Shown here piece by piece: positions 16,390 through 24,381 of a stretch of DNA of 64,000 nucleotides. A program made the position numbers and the translations under genes. Source of the DNA: Microvirga sp. VF16. GTDB taxonomy: Bacteria; Pseudomonadota; Alphaproteobacteria; Rhizobiales; Beijerinckiaceae. The notes beneath the pieces are model-generated. The model did no database searches. It was not told the DNA's origin and saw only the letters and a list, made by a program, of their open reading frames with translations. The DNA is taken from positions 4,065,501 to 4,129,500 of the forward strand of contig NZ_CP069354.1 in the NCBI RefSeq assembly GCF_016864375.1, written 5' to 3'. How positions within the stretch are numbered: the stretch's first letter is position 1; each line of letters begins with the position of its first letter.

Positions 16390-16848
16390 CTACAAAGCAG
16401 GCGGTTGCTCCCGCTTGGTGCCGAAGGAGCGTGCGGGGGTGCCAGGGAACAGTGACACGTGCGTGTGCTGGGCCACCCATTCGTCGCCCACGGCCTGCCG
16501 CCCGAGCACAACCGTCGCGCGCCCAGGCCGATCAAATGCCTTGCCGCCTTCGGTGTAGCCGGTGGACTCGAACACCGCCATGCCGACTGCCGTGAGGCGG
16601 TCGCCCGAGATAATGGTACGTAGATCATCAAGACGCCAGCGGAACTGGTCGATATGCCCCCAGACATGACGCCACTGCTCTTGTTCGGTTGCCTCGCGCC
16701 CCATCGTGAACGCTGTGAACGAGCCGAAGGTGATCATGTCTGCGGCGAAGAGCGGGCGGGAGCCCGCGAAATCCACCGTTTGAATACAGAGTTGGAGCTT
16801 CTGAAACCAGCGGCGGATCAGGGTAACGTCGTCATCTTGTTCAGCCAT
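16390..16848 (-). CDS. SnoaL-like/NTF2-fold protein
   Basis: A 152-residue protein with NTF2-like cone fold features: an N-terminal helix (TLIRRWFQKLQLCIQ), LFAADMITFGSF, a Trp-rich middle strand (HVWGHIDQFRWRL) and the terminal strand EWVAQHTHVSLFPG. Members bind or transform small hydrophobic molecules or act as stress proteins; the function here is unknown. It is transcribed away from the EcfG gene at 17004. Confidence 0.7.
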   Translation of the reverse strand: MAEQDDDVTLIRRWFQKLQLCIQTVDFAGSRPLFAADMITFGSFTAFTMGREATEQEQWRHVWGHIDQFRWRLDDLRTIISGDRLTAVGMAVFESTGYTEGGKAFDRPGRATVVLGRQAVGDEWVAQHTHVSLFPGTPARSFGTKREQPPAL

Positions 16849-17003
16849 GACAGCCTCCAGGGGCTGAGGCTTGGAGATAGGAGGGTGCGCCTGCGTCAGC
16901 AGGGGGTCAAGCCGTCAGCAGACTTCAGGTTCGCCGCCGAATGGGCTGGCTGACGGGTAACCGCAGGTGTATGTTGACGCTGTAGCCAAGGTGGAGCAAG
17001 GCC

Positions 17004-17711
17004 ATGATCACAGCCGCTCGCCAACACCGCCATCCCATTCTCAAAGAGACAGATCGCAGCCGGTCGGCACGGCGCAAGCGGGCGCGGCTGCGTCACACTC
17101 ATCCCCTCACTCATGCGCAGCACCTCGCCCTGGTTGAGGAGGTTCGTGCGGGCCGTCGCTCGCAGTCCGTGCGCCACCAGCTTACGGCCTTTCTGCCGCA
17201 TCTACGAGCGTTTGCGCTGCATCTCACCCACGATCCGGTCCGGAGTGATGATCTTGTGCAGAGCACCCTCCTGCGGGCATGGGCGAACCTGGATCGCTTC
17301 CAGCAGGGCACGAATCTTGAGGCATGGCTGTTCACGATCCTGCGCAACAGCTTCTACTCGGAGCACCGCAAGCACAGACGGGAGGTTGAAGACCCAGACA
17401 GCGGTTATGCCAGACGCCTGATGGTTTATCCCGAGCAGGAGCATCACTTGATGCTGCAAGACTTACAACACGCGCTGGCGCGTCTGCCGCCCGAGCAGCG
17501 CGAGGCTCTCCTCCTGGTGGCGGAGCAAGGCGAGACCTACGAGAATGCGGCGGCTCTCTGCGGTGTCGCGGAGGGCACGATCAAGAGCCGCGTGAACCGC
17601 GCACGCACCCAACTTGTAGCGATATTGCAGATGGAGAACCGGCATGATCTTGGCCCGGATCGGCTAATGCAAGCCGCACTCCAACATCCGAAGGTTGCGG
17701 CTGCCATTTAA
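17004..17711 (+). CDS. ecfG: EcfG-type (ECF15) general stress sigma factor
   Basis: A 235-residue sigma-70-family protein. Region 2 is at about 65-130 (DDLVQSTLLRAWANLDRF, then NLEAWLFTILRNSFYSEHRK, typical of EcfG with the adjoining RREVEDPD). Region 4 is at about 150-215 (ALARLPPEQREALLLV, GTIKSRVNRARTQL). EcfG directs transcription from GGAAC/CGTT promoters in the alphaproteobacterial general stress response and is normally held by NepR and released by PhyR. No nepR or phyR is visible, so the host's switch may control it. GGAG at 16992 supports the start. The N-terminal 40 residues are basic and unusual. The SWIB gene follows after 34 bp. Confidence 0.85.
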   Translation: MITAARQHRHPILKETDRSRSARRKRARLRHTHPLTHAQHLALVEEVRAGRRSQSVRHQLTAFLPHLRAFALHLTHDPVRSDDLVQSTLLRAWANLDRFQQGTNLEAWLFTILRNSFYSEHRKHRREVEDPDSGYARRLMVYPEQEHHLMLQDLQHALARLPPEQREALLLVAEQGETYENAAALCGVAEGTIKSRVNRARTQLVAILQMENRHDLGPDRLMQAALQHPKVAAAI

Positions 17712-17745
17712 ACCCGTTCTTGGTTCCACCCCGAGGGAGGACCAA

Positions 17746-18057
17746 ATGCCGACTTCGAAACCTAAGAAACCAGCGAAAGACGCGAAGGCAGCGGAGAGTG
17801 CGGCCCGAGAGCCGACTTCCGCTTTCCTGAAGCCGCTCCAGCCCTCGCCGGAACTCGCTGCCATTGTCGGCGCGGCTCCGTTGCCGCGCCCGGAGGTGGT
17901 GAGCAAGGTCTGGGACTACATCAAGAAACACAAGCTTCAGAACCCGCAGAACAAGCGTGAGATCATGGCGGACGAGAAGCTTCAGGCGGTGTTCGGAGGT
18001 AAGAACAAAGCCAGCATGTTCGAGATGAACAAGCACCTCGCCCAGCACCTCAAGTGA
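17746..18057 (+). CDS. SWIB/MDM2 domain protein
   Basis: A 103-residue protein with a Lys/Ala-rich N-terminus and a SWIB domain at about 30-103 (PRPEVVSKVWDYIKKHKLQN, then MADEKLQAVFGGKNKASMF). Bacterial SWIB proteins are small and probably DNA-associated; the precise role is unknown. GGGAGG stands before ATG 17746. It is probably co-transcribed with the sigma factor. Confidence 0.85.
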   Translation: MPTSKPKKPAKDAKAAESAAREPTSAFLKPLQPSPELAAIVGAAPLPRPEVVSKVWDYIKKHKLQNPQNKREIMADEKLQAVFGGKNKASMFEMNKHLAQHLK

Positions 18058-18113
18058 AATGCGGTAAAGGGCAAGCTATGCAAGCTTCTGGGGATAGCGA
18101 TCTGAGTGGTGGG

Positions 18114-18362
18114 TTATCGCTGAGCCACTCGCCTCAGTTCAGCGGCGTGAACTCGCTCGCGGAGCGCAGCGTTGCGCAGGTAACGGGCCGCAGACCGCAG
18201 GCGGGTGGCCTCATCCGATTGATGCTGATCTTCCAGTAGCTTGATCTTAAGGTCAAGCCTCGCAACAGCCCGCTCCCGACATTCGGCCCAATGCTCAAGG
18301 ACCTGTGCCTGCTGAAGCAACCCCGGATGGTGGCAGAGTTCGATCATCTGCACACCAAACAT
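18114..18362 (-). CDS. Hypothetical helical protein
   Basis: An 82-residue, Arg/Leu/Ala-rich frame with long helices (LLQQAQVLEHWAECRERAVA, YLRNAALRERVHAAEL). An ATG at 18347 is an equally good start; neither has a clear ribosome binding site. No family recognised. Confidence 0.45.
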   Translation of the reverse strand: MFGVQMIELCHHPGLLQQAQVLEHWAECRERAVARLDLKIKLLEDQHQSDEATRLRSAARYLRNAALRERVHAAELRRVAQR

Positions 18363-18556
18363 ATTCGTTCAGAACAGAGTGATCCTGACAGAGGTTTGCG
18401 TCGGAACAGGGGCCACCCGAGCATCATTCTCGCGACCTGACGATGGAGCGGGAGCTTCGCGACTGCGAGCAGCGAGTATGCCTGCATGGCACAACCGTCC
18501 CTTTCAGAGATCGGCAATAGCGCGATGCCGTACAGCATCAACAGAGCGGGTTCCAA

Positions 18557-18781
18557 TCAGCTTGCCCCGTCCTCCTGCTCCCGCAGTCGCTGGATGAGGA
18601 AGGCAAGTTCTTCCGGAAGGGGCTCGTTTAAGGCGACCGGGTTCTGAGACCGGAGGCAACGTCCAATCTCGGCAGTAAGCGCGGCTGGCGTCAACGAGCC
18701 TCTGTATAGGTTATGCGATCCTAAAGAACTGTCAGCCTTCGCAGCATCAGGCTCGCCATCGTCCGGTGTATCCGCAGCCAT
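18557..18781 (-). CDS. Hypothetical protein (family B, intact copy)
   Basis: A 74-residue protein with an acidic N-terminus and a helical C-terminal half (LTAEIGRCLRSQNPVAL, PLPEELAFLIQRLREQE). A decayed relative lies at 22198-22425. The ATG at 18781 is preferred because residues encoded further upstream look non-coding. No family recognised. Confidence 0.55.
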   Translation of the reverse strand: MAADTPDDGEPDAAKADSSLGSHNLYRGSLTPAALTAEIGRCLRSQNPVALNEPLPEELAFLIQRLREQEDGAS

Positions 18782-19039
18782 CGCGATCTTCCGGCTGCCC
18801 CAAGCCCGCGAAATCCGTTCATCCCGTTGTGAGAAACAACCCGCAGCAGGAGGTCCAGTTTCTGCAAAACTGTTTACATAGGTTAGGAATAGTGGGAACG
18901 TGGCCGCCAACTGAGTGCTGGTCATCATCGAGCATCTGTGCGACTCCAAGCCTTGATGGAGGGCTCCGATCATCCTCAGTTGTCATCACAGGTTCAGTCC
19001 GAGCGCGAGTACCGGTGAGGTTTCGAGGCGAGGTGTCTC

Positions 19040-19261
19040 ATGGCGCACAAGTTCCAGGTTGGTCAGACGGTTCTCCCGGCCCATCCCAGGCGAGCCAATC
19101 CCGATACATACGTGATTGTTCAGGCGCTGCCTGAAACATCGCACGGGTCTCAATACCGGATCAGGGCGCTGTCGAGTGCTACCGAATGCGTCGTTGGCGA
19201 GACGCAGATCAAGAAGGTGCCAGCAGAGCCAGATCACCCTGTGAAGGTCTCACGTCACTAG
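19040..19261 (+). CDS. Small conserved-type hypothetical protein
   Basis: A 73-residue, beta-rich protein starting MAHKFQVGQTVLPAHP and continuing YVIVQALPETSHGSQYRIRA. Proteins of this pattern are frequent single-domain unknowns in Rhizobiales, possibly with an SH3-like fold. It begins a run of three short plus-strand genes (19040, 19272, 19452). Confidence 0.65.
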   Translation: MAHKFQVGQTVLPAHPRRANPDTYVIVQALPETSHGSQYRIRALSSATECVVGETQIKKVPAEPDHPVKVSRH

Positions 19262-19271
19262 GGGGTATGCC

Positions 19272-19409
19272 ATGCCCGTAGACCCGCCGCCGAAGCCAAG
19301 TGATCGTGAGATGGCTCCAGTGAGTGGACTTTTCGCTCGTATGCTCAATTGGATAGCCGTCGTGGTCGGGATTGGCTTGTGCTGGTGGGCGGTCATGCTC
19401 TTCGTCTAG
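19272..19409 (+). CDS. Small single-span membrane protein (45 aa)
   Basis: GGGGG precedes the ATG at 19272, ten bases after the previous stop. The 45-residue product has a Pro-rich cytosolic head and one membrane helix (WIAVVVGIGLCWWAVMLFV) reaching the C-terminus. No family recognised. Confidence 0.55.
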   Translation: MPVDPPPKPSDREMAPVSGLFARMLNWIAVVVGIGLCWWAVMLFV

Positions 19410-19451
19410 GGATGAAACTGATCGCCAGCGGGAGCGCGAGGCCAGACACCC

Positions 19452-19685
19452 ATGGTGCTTGACCTGAGCAAAGAGCAACTGGGCGTTCTCAGGCGCGCCC
19501 TCGAAGCGAGAGTACGTGACATGCACACGCGCTTGGGAGGCGACCCTGGCGATGAGGGCTTCCGGCGCGAAGCAACACTCGCGACACAGCTTCTTCGGCA
19601 GGTCGAAGCTCTGGAAAGACAGGCTGGTCAACGCGCCTGGAGCATTGGGAGTATCGAGTCCTTGCCAGAAGAGGACGAGAACTGA
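19452..19685 (+). CDS. Small hypothetical helical protein
   Basis: A 77-residue protein with a heptad-like helix (LSKEQLGVLRRALEARVRDM) and a second helix (ATLATQLLRQVEALER); acidic tail. It is possibly a coiled-coil dimer and third in a row of short genes. A further ATG overlaps its stop (19685), but that 35-codon frame is not convincing. Confidence 0.55.
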   Translation: MVLDLSKEQLGVLRRALEARVRDMHTRLGGDPGDEGFRREATLATQLLRQVEALERQAGQRAWSIGSIESLPEEDEN

Positions 19686-19794
19686 ATGAGAGCACGCCGT
19701 CTGGCTGGGCTTCCCTTCGTCGTGCTGTCCAAACTGATCGGCCTCGCCAAGCAGTTCTCACGATCACCAACTCAATCCCGCTCTCATCGAAGGG

Positions 19795-20021
19795 TCACAC
19801 GTGGGCGGAGTCCTCCTCGACCAGGGTTCTGATCAGGCGCAGCAGTTCCTGCTGTTCCGGACCTGCGCCGCGTCCCAGGAAAGCCGCGATCTCCTCATGT
19901 TCCACCTGCCTCCAGAAGCCACATTGGCCTCGTGACGGATGAACACAGCACCTGAAGGGTCTGCAATCAAGTACCAGCGGTCACCGCTTGAGCTTTCGTA
20001 GAGCTTGCGCACCTTTTTCAT
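19795..20021 (-). pseudogene. Hypothetical protein gene split by a 1-base frameshift
   Basis: The frame from ATG 20021 encodes MKKVRKLYESSSGDRWYLIA and continues to HEANVASGG. Beyond about 19908 the matching continuation (VEHEEIAAFLGRGAGPEQQE, then LLRLIRTLVEED) is in another frame and ends at 19795. Together they make a typical 75-residue Rhizobiales unknown. One missing base explains the break. It is either real decay or a sequencing error. Confidence 0.65.
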
Positions 20022-20155
20022 AGGAGTTCCTGTCGGATGGATATAGCGCGCTTATTGTACCTATTAGACAGAAGGCAGAAAGCGTCCTCTGCGCGGTCGG
20101 AAGTTGCCTTATGGGACCTGAGCCGCATCGTCAAAAGGGTCTGGGAAGGGCTAGG

Positions 20156-20398
20156 CTACCCAGAGAGATTTTGGTCCATCAGTTCGACAGGCTCCACAGA
20201 ATGAATAGTCGAGATGGCATGCTTGTAGACGATCTGTGTGCCATTGCCTCGCACAAGCTGGACGGTGAAGCTGTCAAACGATCTGATCTGGCCCTGGAGC
20301 CTGATCCCGTTCACAAGAAACATCGTCACCTCGATCCTGTGGTCGCGGAGATGCTTCAGAAAGATGTCCTGGAGAGTTGAGGTGCTTGGTGCGGCCAT
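20156..20398 (-). CDS. hfq: Hfq RNA chaperone, island-borne paralogue
   Basis: An 80-residue protein with the full Sm core: Sm1 at about 12-45 (LKHLRDHRIEVTMFLVNGIR, then LQGQIRSFDSFTVQL) and Sm2 with YKHAISTI at about 60. Hfq hexamers pair small RNAs with mRNAs. Chromosomal Hfq normally sits beside hflX; here it lies among stress genes of a genomic island, so it is probably a second copy. The substitutions RDHRIEVT and RGNGTQ differ from the usual core sequence. CAGGAA precedes ATG 20398. Confidence 0.9.
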   Translation of the reverse strand: MAAPSTSTLQDIFLKHLRDHRIEVTMFLVNGIRLQGQIRSFDSFTVQLVRGNGTQIVYKHAISTIHSVEPVELMDQNLSG

Positions 20399-20472
20399 TT
20401 CCTGTTCCTGTTGGAAGATCGCTGCGCTAGAGCAGACTGCCGCTGGTAAAAGCACCGGGCTGGCAAGACCCA

Positions 20473-20751
20473 TCACGGCTCCACTGGCAGAGGATTAAAG
20501 CTCCTGCTGGATGACATTCTGCCCACAAAATACGCCTGGATAACTCCGCTGTCCTCTTCTCGTGAAGAAACATTCAGCGAGCTTGACGCGCCACCGGCAG
20601 TGATCTTTCCGTTTTCCAGATAGACGCGACCGGCACTCACCACGGTGACTGGAACAGACTGGGCCATGTGGGCGTGCTGCATGAACTCGGGGAAGAGCAG
20701 CGGGAGTAACTCGCCACCATCGAGTTTGAGCATGACATACTTCATAGCCAT
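20473..20751 (-). CDS. Hypothetical protein upstream of hfq
   Basis: A 92-residue beta-rich protein (KYVMLKLDGGELLPLLFPEF, VPVTVVSAGRVYLENGKITA). GGGAG precedes ATG 20751. It is on the same strand, 74 bp upstream of hfq, so the two may form a transcript. The LFP segment recalls small single-domain unknowns of Rhizobiales. No function assigned. Confidence 0.6.
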   Translation of the reverse strand: MAMKYVMLKLDGGELLPLLFPEFMQHAHMAQSVPVTVVSAGRVYLENGKITAGGASSSLNVSSREEDSGVIQAYFVGRMSSSRSFNPLPVEP

Positions 20752-20865
20752 GGATTTCTCCCATTCTAGGCGCGGCAACCGTCTGGGTAGTAAGATAGGA
20801 GGGCCTTTGAAAATAACCGAGGCCAGTACCCCTATGGCCCCGTTAATCGCCGAAAGGATATTCCT

Positions 20866-21147
20866 TTGTTTGAGAAGAAGCAGAGCTATACACCCACAGA
20901 AGCCCAGCGGGCCTACGTGCAACTGGATCAGCTTGTCGCCAAAAAGACCATCAATCCACGACAGGCCAGTGCTTATCGGCGACACATCACCAGCCGAGTT
21001 CAGGTGACGTTGAAGCCGTCCTACACCGCACAGGCGGCACGGCGAGCCAAAGCCGAGATTGTAAAACTGACTGAAGCTGGCACCATCACCATGAAGTCAG
21101 CAGCGGCATACCGGGCGCACATCACCAAGCGGACTCTAGCAGCCTGA
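20866..21147 (+). CDS. Tandem-repeat helical protein, bS20-like hairpins
   Basis: A 93-residue protein made of two related halves: YTPTEAQRAYVQLDQLVAKK, then INPRQASAYRRHITSR; and YTAQAARRAKAEIVKLTEAG, then ITMKSAAAYRAHITKR. Each half resembles the C-terminal helical hairpin of ribosomal protein bS20 ('AxxGxIHKNKAARxKSxL'), which suggests an RNA-binding role; this link is weak. It starts at TTG 20866 with AAGGA upstream. A truncated relative lies at 33661. Confidence 0.6.
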   Translation: MFEKKQSYTPTEAQRAYVQLDQLVAKKTINPRQASAYRRHITSRVQVTLKPSYTAQAARRAKAEIVKLTEAGTITMKSAAAYRAHITKRTLAA

Positions 21148-21309
21148 GCATCGGCAATACCCAGTCCAGCAGAACGGGTCCGGTGCGTCCGCTCTTGGAT
21201 TTCCGGGGATCGCCGATCATCTCAGTTAAGTTCAGCGGGCGCATCATTTTCGTCAGCCGCGACTACAAGGGCGCGGGCTGAACAGAAAGCACGCGACCAC
21301 AGGGCTCTC

Positions 21310-21729
21310 TCAATGGTGCCTGACGAAGCTATGATCTCCAGTCTGGTGGCTTTTCTGGTTGCGGTGTTTTTTGTTCCTCTTTCCCTTCGAAGCTTTCCTA
21401 TCGCCGCTGTGCAGGATTGACTGCACCACCTCGGAGGCGATGCTGCCCAAGGAGCCAACTGCCGACCGCACCGTGTCTGCCGATGCGGTTCCAGCCCGCC
21501 CGCCCCTATCGACGACCGTCTCGCCTGCCTGTGCGACCTGAGCGCCGCTGGGCCGGTGCTGCGCCAGTGTCGCGGCGGCGGCTCCAGCGGCAGCGATCAG
21601 GGCATCAGCCAGCACGGCGCGCCCAACAGGATCGTTGAGGAAGGATGTGACCGCCGCCGACTTGCGCAGCGGCTTTGGCACCTTCATGCCCGCGATGGTC
21701 TTCGGGAGTTTGATCTTGGCCTTTGCCAT
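21310..21729 (-). CDS. Hypothetical Ala-rich protein
   Basis: A 139-residue protein. The N-terminus is basic (AKIKLPKTIAGMKVPKPLRK), a middle hydrophobic Ala helix (GRAVLADALIAAAGAAAATL) lies at about 40-60, and a basic tail ends the protein. The family is widespread and unnamed in Methylobacteriaceae and Rhizobiaceae. GAGGAGG precedes ATG 21729. Membrane or nucleoid association is possible but not shown. Confidence 0.65.
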   Translation of the reverse strand: MAKAKIKLPKTIAGMKVPKPLRKSAAVTSFLNDPVGRAVLADALIAAAGAAAATLAQHRPSGAQVAQAGETVVDRGGRAGTASADTVRSAVGSLGSIASEVVQSILHSGDRKASKGKRNKKHRNQKSHQTGDHSFVRHH

Positions 21730-21812
21730 CTCTGACCTCCTCTTCACGAAGCAACTTTTGGTAGCCCATTCATCGTCCCAGGATTGGGCTCGTCCCTGTC
21801 TTCCCTCGCGCA

Positions 21813-22097
21813 CTACAAACCGGACAGAATGCAACACCTGATTTGATGCTTTAGCTGCTCCAGCCGCTGAATGTATGGCTCTCGCTCCCGCTGGAAGCGT
21901 GCCTCAGTCTCCATAAGAAACCGCTGTCTGACAGCAGGGGACTCGTGTTCTTGGCGCTCGCAGACAGCCTCGTAGCGGATTTCCACATCAGCCAGAGCCG
22001 CGAGTGTCATCTGAAGTTCGGGGAGCAGATCGTCGGGATAGCAGTCGGTGCGATCTACCTGAGTGGCCCGTCGGCGGGTCGAGACAGTTCGTGGCAT
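21813..22097 (-). CDS. Hypothetical helical protein (family A, copy 2)
   Basis: A 94-residue paralogue of 15065-15352 with the same helices (DLLPELQMTLAALADVEIRY, ARFQREREPYIQRLEQL). GGAGGAG stands before ATG 22097. The two copies differ strongly outside these helices, so the duplication is old. Confidence 0.65.
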   Translation of the reverse strand: MPRTVSTRRRATQVDRTDCYPDDLLPELQMTLAALADVEIRYEAVCERQEHESPAVRQRFLMETEARFQREREPYIQRLEQLKHQIRCCILSGL

Positions 22098-22197
22098 GTC
22101 GATCTCCTCCCGTGCTTTCAAAGAACCGTCAGGGGGTGCGCTTTTGACAGAGAAATGACCTATGGCTCAGTTGGCTTGGCGTCCGGCTCCCTCTGCC

Positions 22198-22425
22198 CTA
22201 GCGGACGTGCGCCCTCCCGCTCTTGTAGCTAGCGAACGCGGATCGCAAGCTCGATGGAGAGCGGCCCCTGAGAAGTACTGAGTACCGAGATCGGAGACAG
22301 CGTCCGATCTCGGCGGCAAGCTGTGGCGTTGTCGGCGAGCCGTTGAAGGGGCGCTTTGGGGGTGCCCGTCCCTCGGCTCTAGCGGGAGTCGTAGCGCCAT
22401 CCTGCGACCGAGACTTTGCAGCCAT
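22198..22425 (-). pseudogene. Decayed relative of 18557-18781 (family B)
   Basis: The first part (LAAEIGRCLRSRYSVLL) aligns with the intact copy. The following residues match the paralogue only after a frame change (PLSIELAIRVR), then a stop. DNA at 22281-22310 also forms a perfect 11-bp inverted repeat (CCGAGATCGGA). It is most likely a frameshifted remnant. Confidence 0.5.
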
Positions 22426-22537
22426 GATCCTTTTTCGGCTGCCCCTGATCAGTTCAGACTATTCATACGGCTCTCGACCCCAACCGCCGACGCTCATCTG
22501 GGTTTCAGCTATGCTGTCCCCATATTGATCTTGGCCT

Positions 22538-22563
22538 GGAACGGCACTCTCGACCCCGGAGTT
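22538..22563 (+). promoter_or_regulatory. EcfG-like promoter
   Basis: An exact GGAAC (22538-22542) is followed 18 bases later by GTT (22561-22563). This fits GGAAC-N17-(C)GTT except for A in place of C. It lies 60 bp before ATG 22623. Confidence 0.5.
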
Positions 22564-22622
22564 GGTTTGGTGAAGCGGAGCCGGATGCCGTTCTAAGTCC
22601 GGTCTCCTGGCGGAGAACGGCG

Positions 22623-23234
22623 ATGGTCCACGCATCCTCAGCCCCCGGCCAGCCCATCCCTGGTGAGACGCCAAGTCAGCCTGTGACGTGTCCGCCGGAT
22701 TGCGACCTGCCTGAGAACTCGCAAGAGAACCTCGATGCAAGGCTCGACCATGCCATCGAGGAGACCTTCCCGAGCAGCGATCCGATCTCGGTGATCGTCA
22801 CCAAAAAGGCCGTCGCCCCCGACCAGCAGGAGGTGATCGCCACCGCCTCCAGGGGCCAGGGCCGTGCGGGTCAGGATCAAGCTGAGCAGGCAACCGCCGA
22901 GAAGCTTCTGGATCAGGTGAACGAGGCACTACAAGACATGGCGCAGACGGCCTCCGGGACGGCGCGCGAGGCTTACCGCTTGGGCCAGCGCTATGTGCGG
23001 CATGCCCGCGACAGCTATCCCGAGGCTGAGCGCTCCTATCGGGCGAGTCGTCGGACGCTGCACCAGTGGATGACGGACAACCCATGGTCTTCGCTTTTTG
23101 TGGCGGGGGCGATTGGTTACGGGCTAGCCTGGATGATCCATGGCAAACAGCGCGGTCCCGGCAGGCGCGTGCCGGATTATGCCCGAACCAGACGCGACTA
23201 TGCTTCGCAGGGTGACACCCACCATCGGTGGTGA
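22623..23234 (+). CDS. DUF883-like membrane-anchored stress protein
   Basis: A 203-residue protein. The N-terminal segment LDARLDHAIEETFPSSDPIS is a short motif frequent in rhizobial stress proteins. The middle is a long amphipathic helix at about 85-150, as in ElaB/YqjD/DUF883 proteins. One membrane helix (WSSLFVAGAIGYGLAWMI) lies at about 155-172. Such proteins bind ribosomes or the inner membrane in stationary phase. The EcfG-like promoter upstream agrees with this. PRC-barrel copy 3 follows after 61 bp, probably in one transcript. Confidence 0.7.
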   Translation: MVHASSAPGQPIPGETPSQPVTCPPDCDLPENSQENLDARLDHAIEETFPSSDPISVIVTKKAVAPDQQEVIATASRGQGRAGQDQAEQATAEKLLDQVNEALQDMAQTASGTAREAYRLGQRYVRHARDSYPEAERSYRASRRTLHQWMTDNPWSSLFVAGAIGYGLAWMIHGKQRGPGRRVPDYARTRRDYASQGDTHHRW

Positions 23235-23295
23235 TGTGCGCACCAGCGCACAGGAAGCAGCAAGGTCACTCGAACACTTTTCAAAGGAGGAAGTG

Positions 23296-23700
23296 ATGGC
23301 ACAAACTGATACGACAACTCGCACCGACGCACCGGGAGTGATGACCGGCAAGCCCTTGATCGAGAGTGATCGGGTCGAGGGAACGGCTGTGTATGATCCG
23401 CAAGGCGACCACCTCGGCTCAATCAAGCGCCTGATGATCGAGAAGCTCAGCGGCAAGGTCGCCTACGCGGTGATGTCGTTCGGCGGCTTCCTCGGGATGG
23501 GCGAGGACGAGCACACCATCCCGTGGGGCAAGCTGACCTACGACACTGGCCTGGGCGGCTACCGCACGGACATCACCGAAGAGCAGCTACGCGGCGCTCC
23601 GACCTTCTACCGGGATCGCGATGATTACGACTGGTCCGACCGGGAGCGCGAACGGGAACTGCACGACTACTGGCGAGCCCCGTACTACTGGCCGATCTGA
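23296..23700 (+). CDS. Cytosolic PRC-barrel domain protein (copy 3)
   Basis: A 134-residue protein without signal peptide. The PRC-barrel spans about 20-90 (VEGTAVYDPQGDHLGSIKRL, then GGFLGMGEDEHTIPWGKLTY). The C-terminal 30 residues are rich in Asp, Arg, Tyr and Trp. AAAGGAGG precedes ATG 23296. It belongs to the common DUF2171-like stress PRC group, distinct from the two exported copies. Confidence 0.85.
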   Translation: MAQTDTTTRTDAPGVMTGKPLIESDRVEGTAVYDPQGDHLGSIKRLMIEKLSGKVAYAVMSFGGFLGMGEDEHTIPWGKLTYDTGLGGYRTDITEEQLRGAPTFYRDRDDYDWSDRERERELHDYWRAPYYWPI

Positions 23701-23789
23701 AGTCGCAAGTGCGGTTATCGGAAGGCAGCAGACACGAGCCAAAGGGCCACACCGCCCTTTGGCTGGATGTCAGACGGGAATAGCACAGG

Positions 23790-24041
23790 ATGCCCGACGA
23801 CCCTGAAGCCTCACCTCTCGACAGCATCGTTGCACTGGCCCGCCAGATCGCCGACGAGTGCCCCTCCTGTGCCAGCCGCGCCTCTGACATAATCATGTGG
23901 GCGAGCGAGATCAGAGAGCGGCGACCAAGCAGAGAGGAACTGGCAGCACTCGTCGATGCCACGTGCAAGGGCTATCTCCCGGATGATCAGCGTGAGTTGC
24001 TGATCAAGGGTCTTAGGGCGTTTGTTCGCTTTGCGGAGTAG
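23790..24041 (+). CDS. Hypothetical helical protein
   Basis: An 83-residue protein composed of helices (LDSIVALARQIADECPSCA, LLIKGLRAFVRFAE) with a CPSC pair at residues 25-28 that could bind metal or form a disulfide. No family recognised. Confidence 0.55.
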   Translation: MPDDPEASPLDSIVALARQIADECPSCASRASDIIMWASEIRERRPSREELAALVDATCKGYLPDDQRELLIKGLRAFVRFAE

Positions 24042-24145
24042 CAGGTGCTGGACTTCTGCTCGCGAAAGCCTTGAGCCATGTATAGGTCCAATATGCCCTC
24101 AGATAATACCAGACATTCACACAGCGATTGAAGGCTGCGTTCAAA

Positions 24146-24349
24146 ATGATAAAGAACCCTTGGCTCAGCCTCTGGCTCAGTGCCGCAAACACCTGGACTG
24201 GTGCTGCCCGTGGTTTCTGGACGGCAGAGATGCACCACCAGCAGAAGGCCATGTTGAATGAGATGACCCGACCGAATTCTCCGTCCTCGACCAAAACACG
24301 TCCATCCAAGAAATCGGCGTCAGGGGTGCGAAGGAAAGCCAAAGGCTGA
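24146..24349 (+). CDS. Small phasin-like hypothetical protein
   Basis: A 67-residue protein with a Trp-rich amphipathic N-terminus (NPWLSLWLSAANTWTGAARG) like small phasin-related proteins that coat hydrophobic surfaces, and a basic tail (RPSKKSASGVRRKAKG). The ribosome binding site is weak (GAAGG at 11 bp). Confidence 0.5.
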   Translation: MIKNPWLSLWLSAANTWTGAARGFWTAEMHHQQKAMLNEMTRPNSPSSTKTRPSKKSASGVRRKAKG

Positions 24350-24381
24350 ACACGGCCATACCTTCCGATCCAACAAAGCCC

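Noticed and set aside
22281..22310. CCGAGATCGGA inverted repeat as terminator
   Set aside because: It lies within codons shared with the paralogue at 18557 and has no T run.
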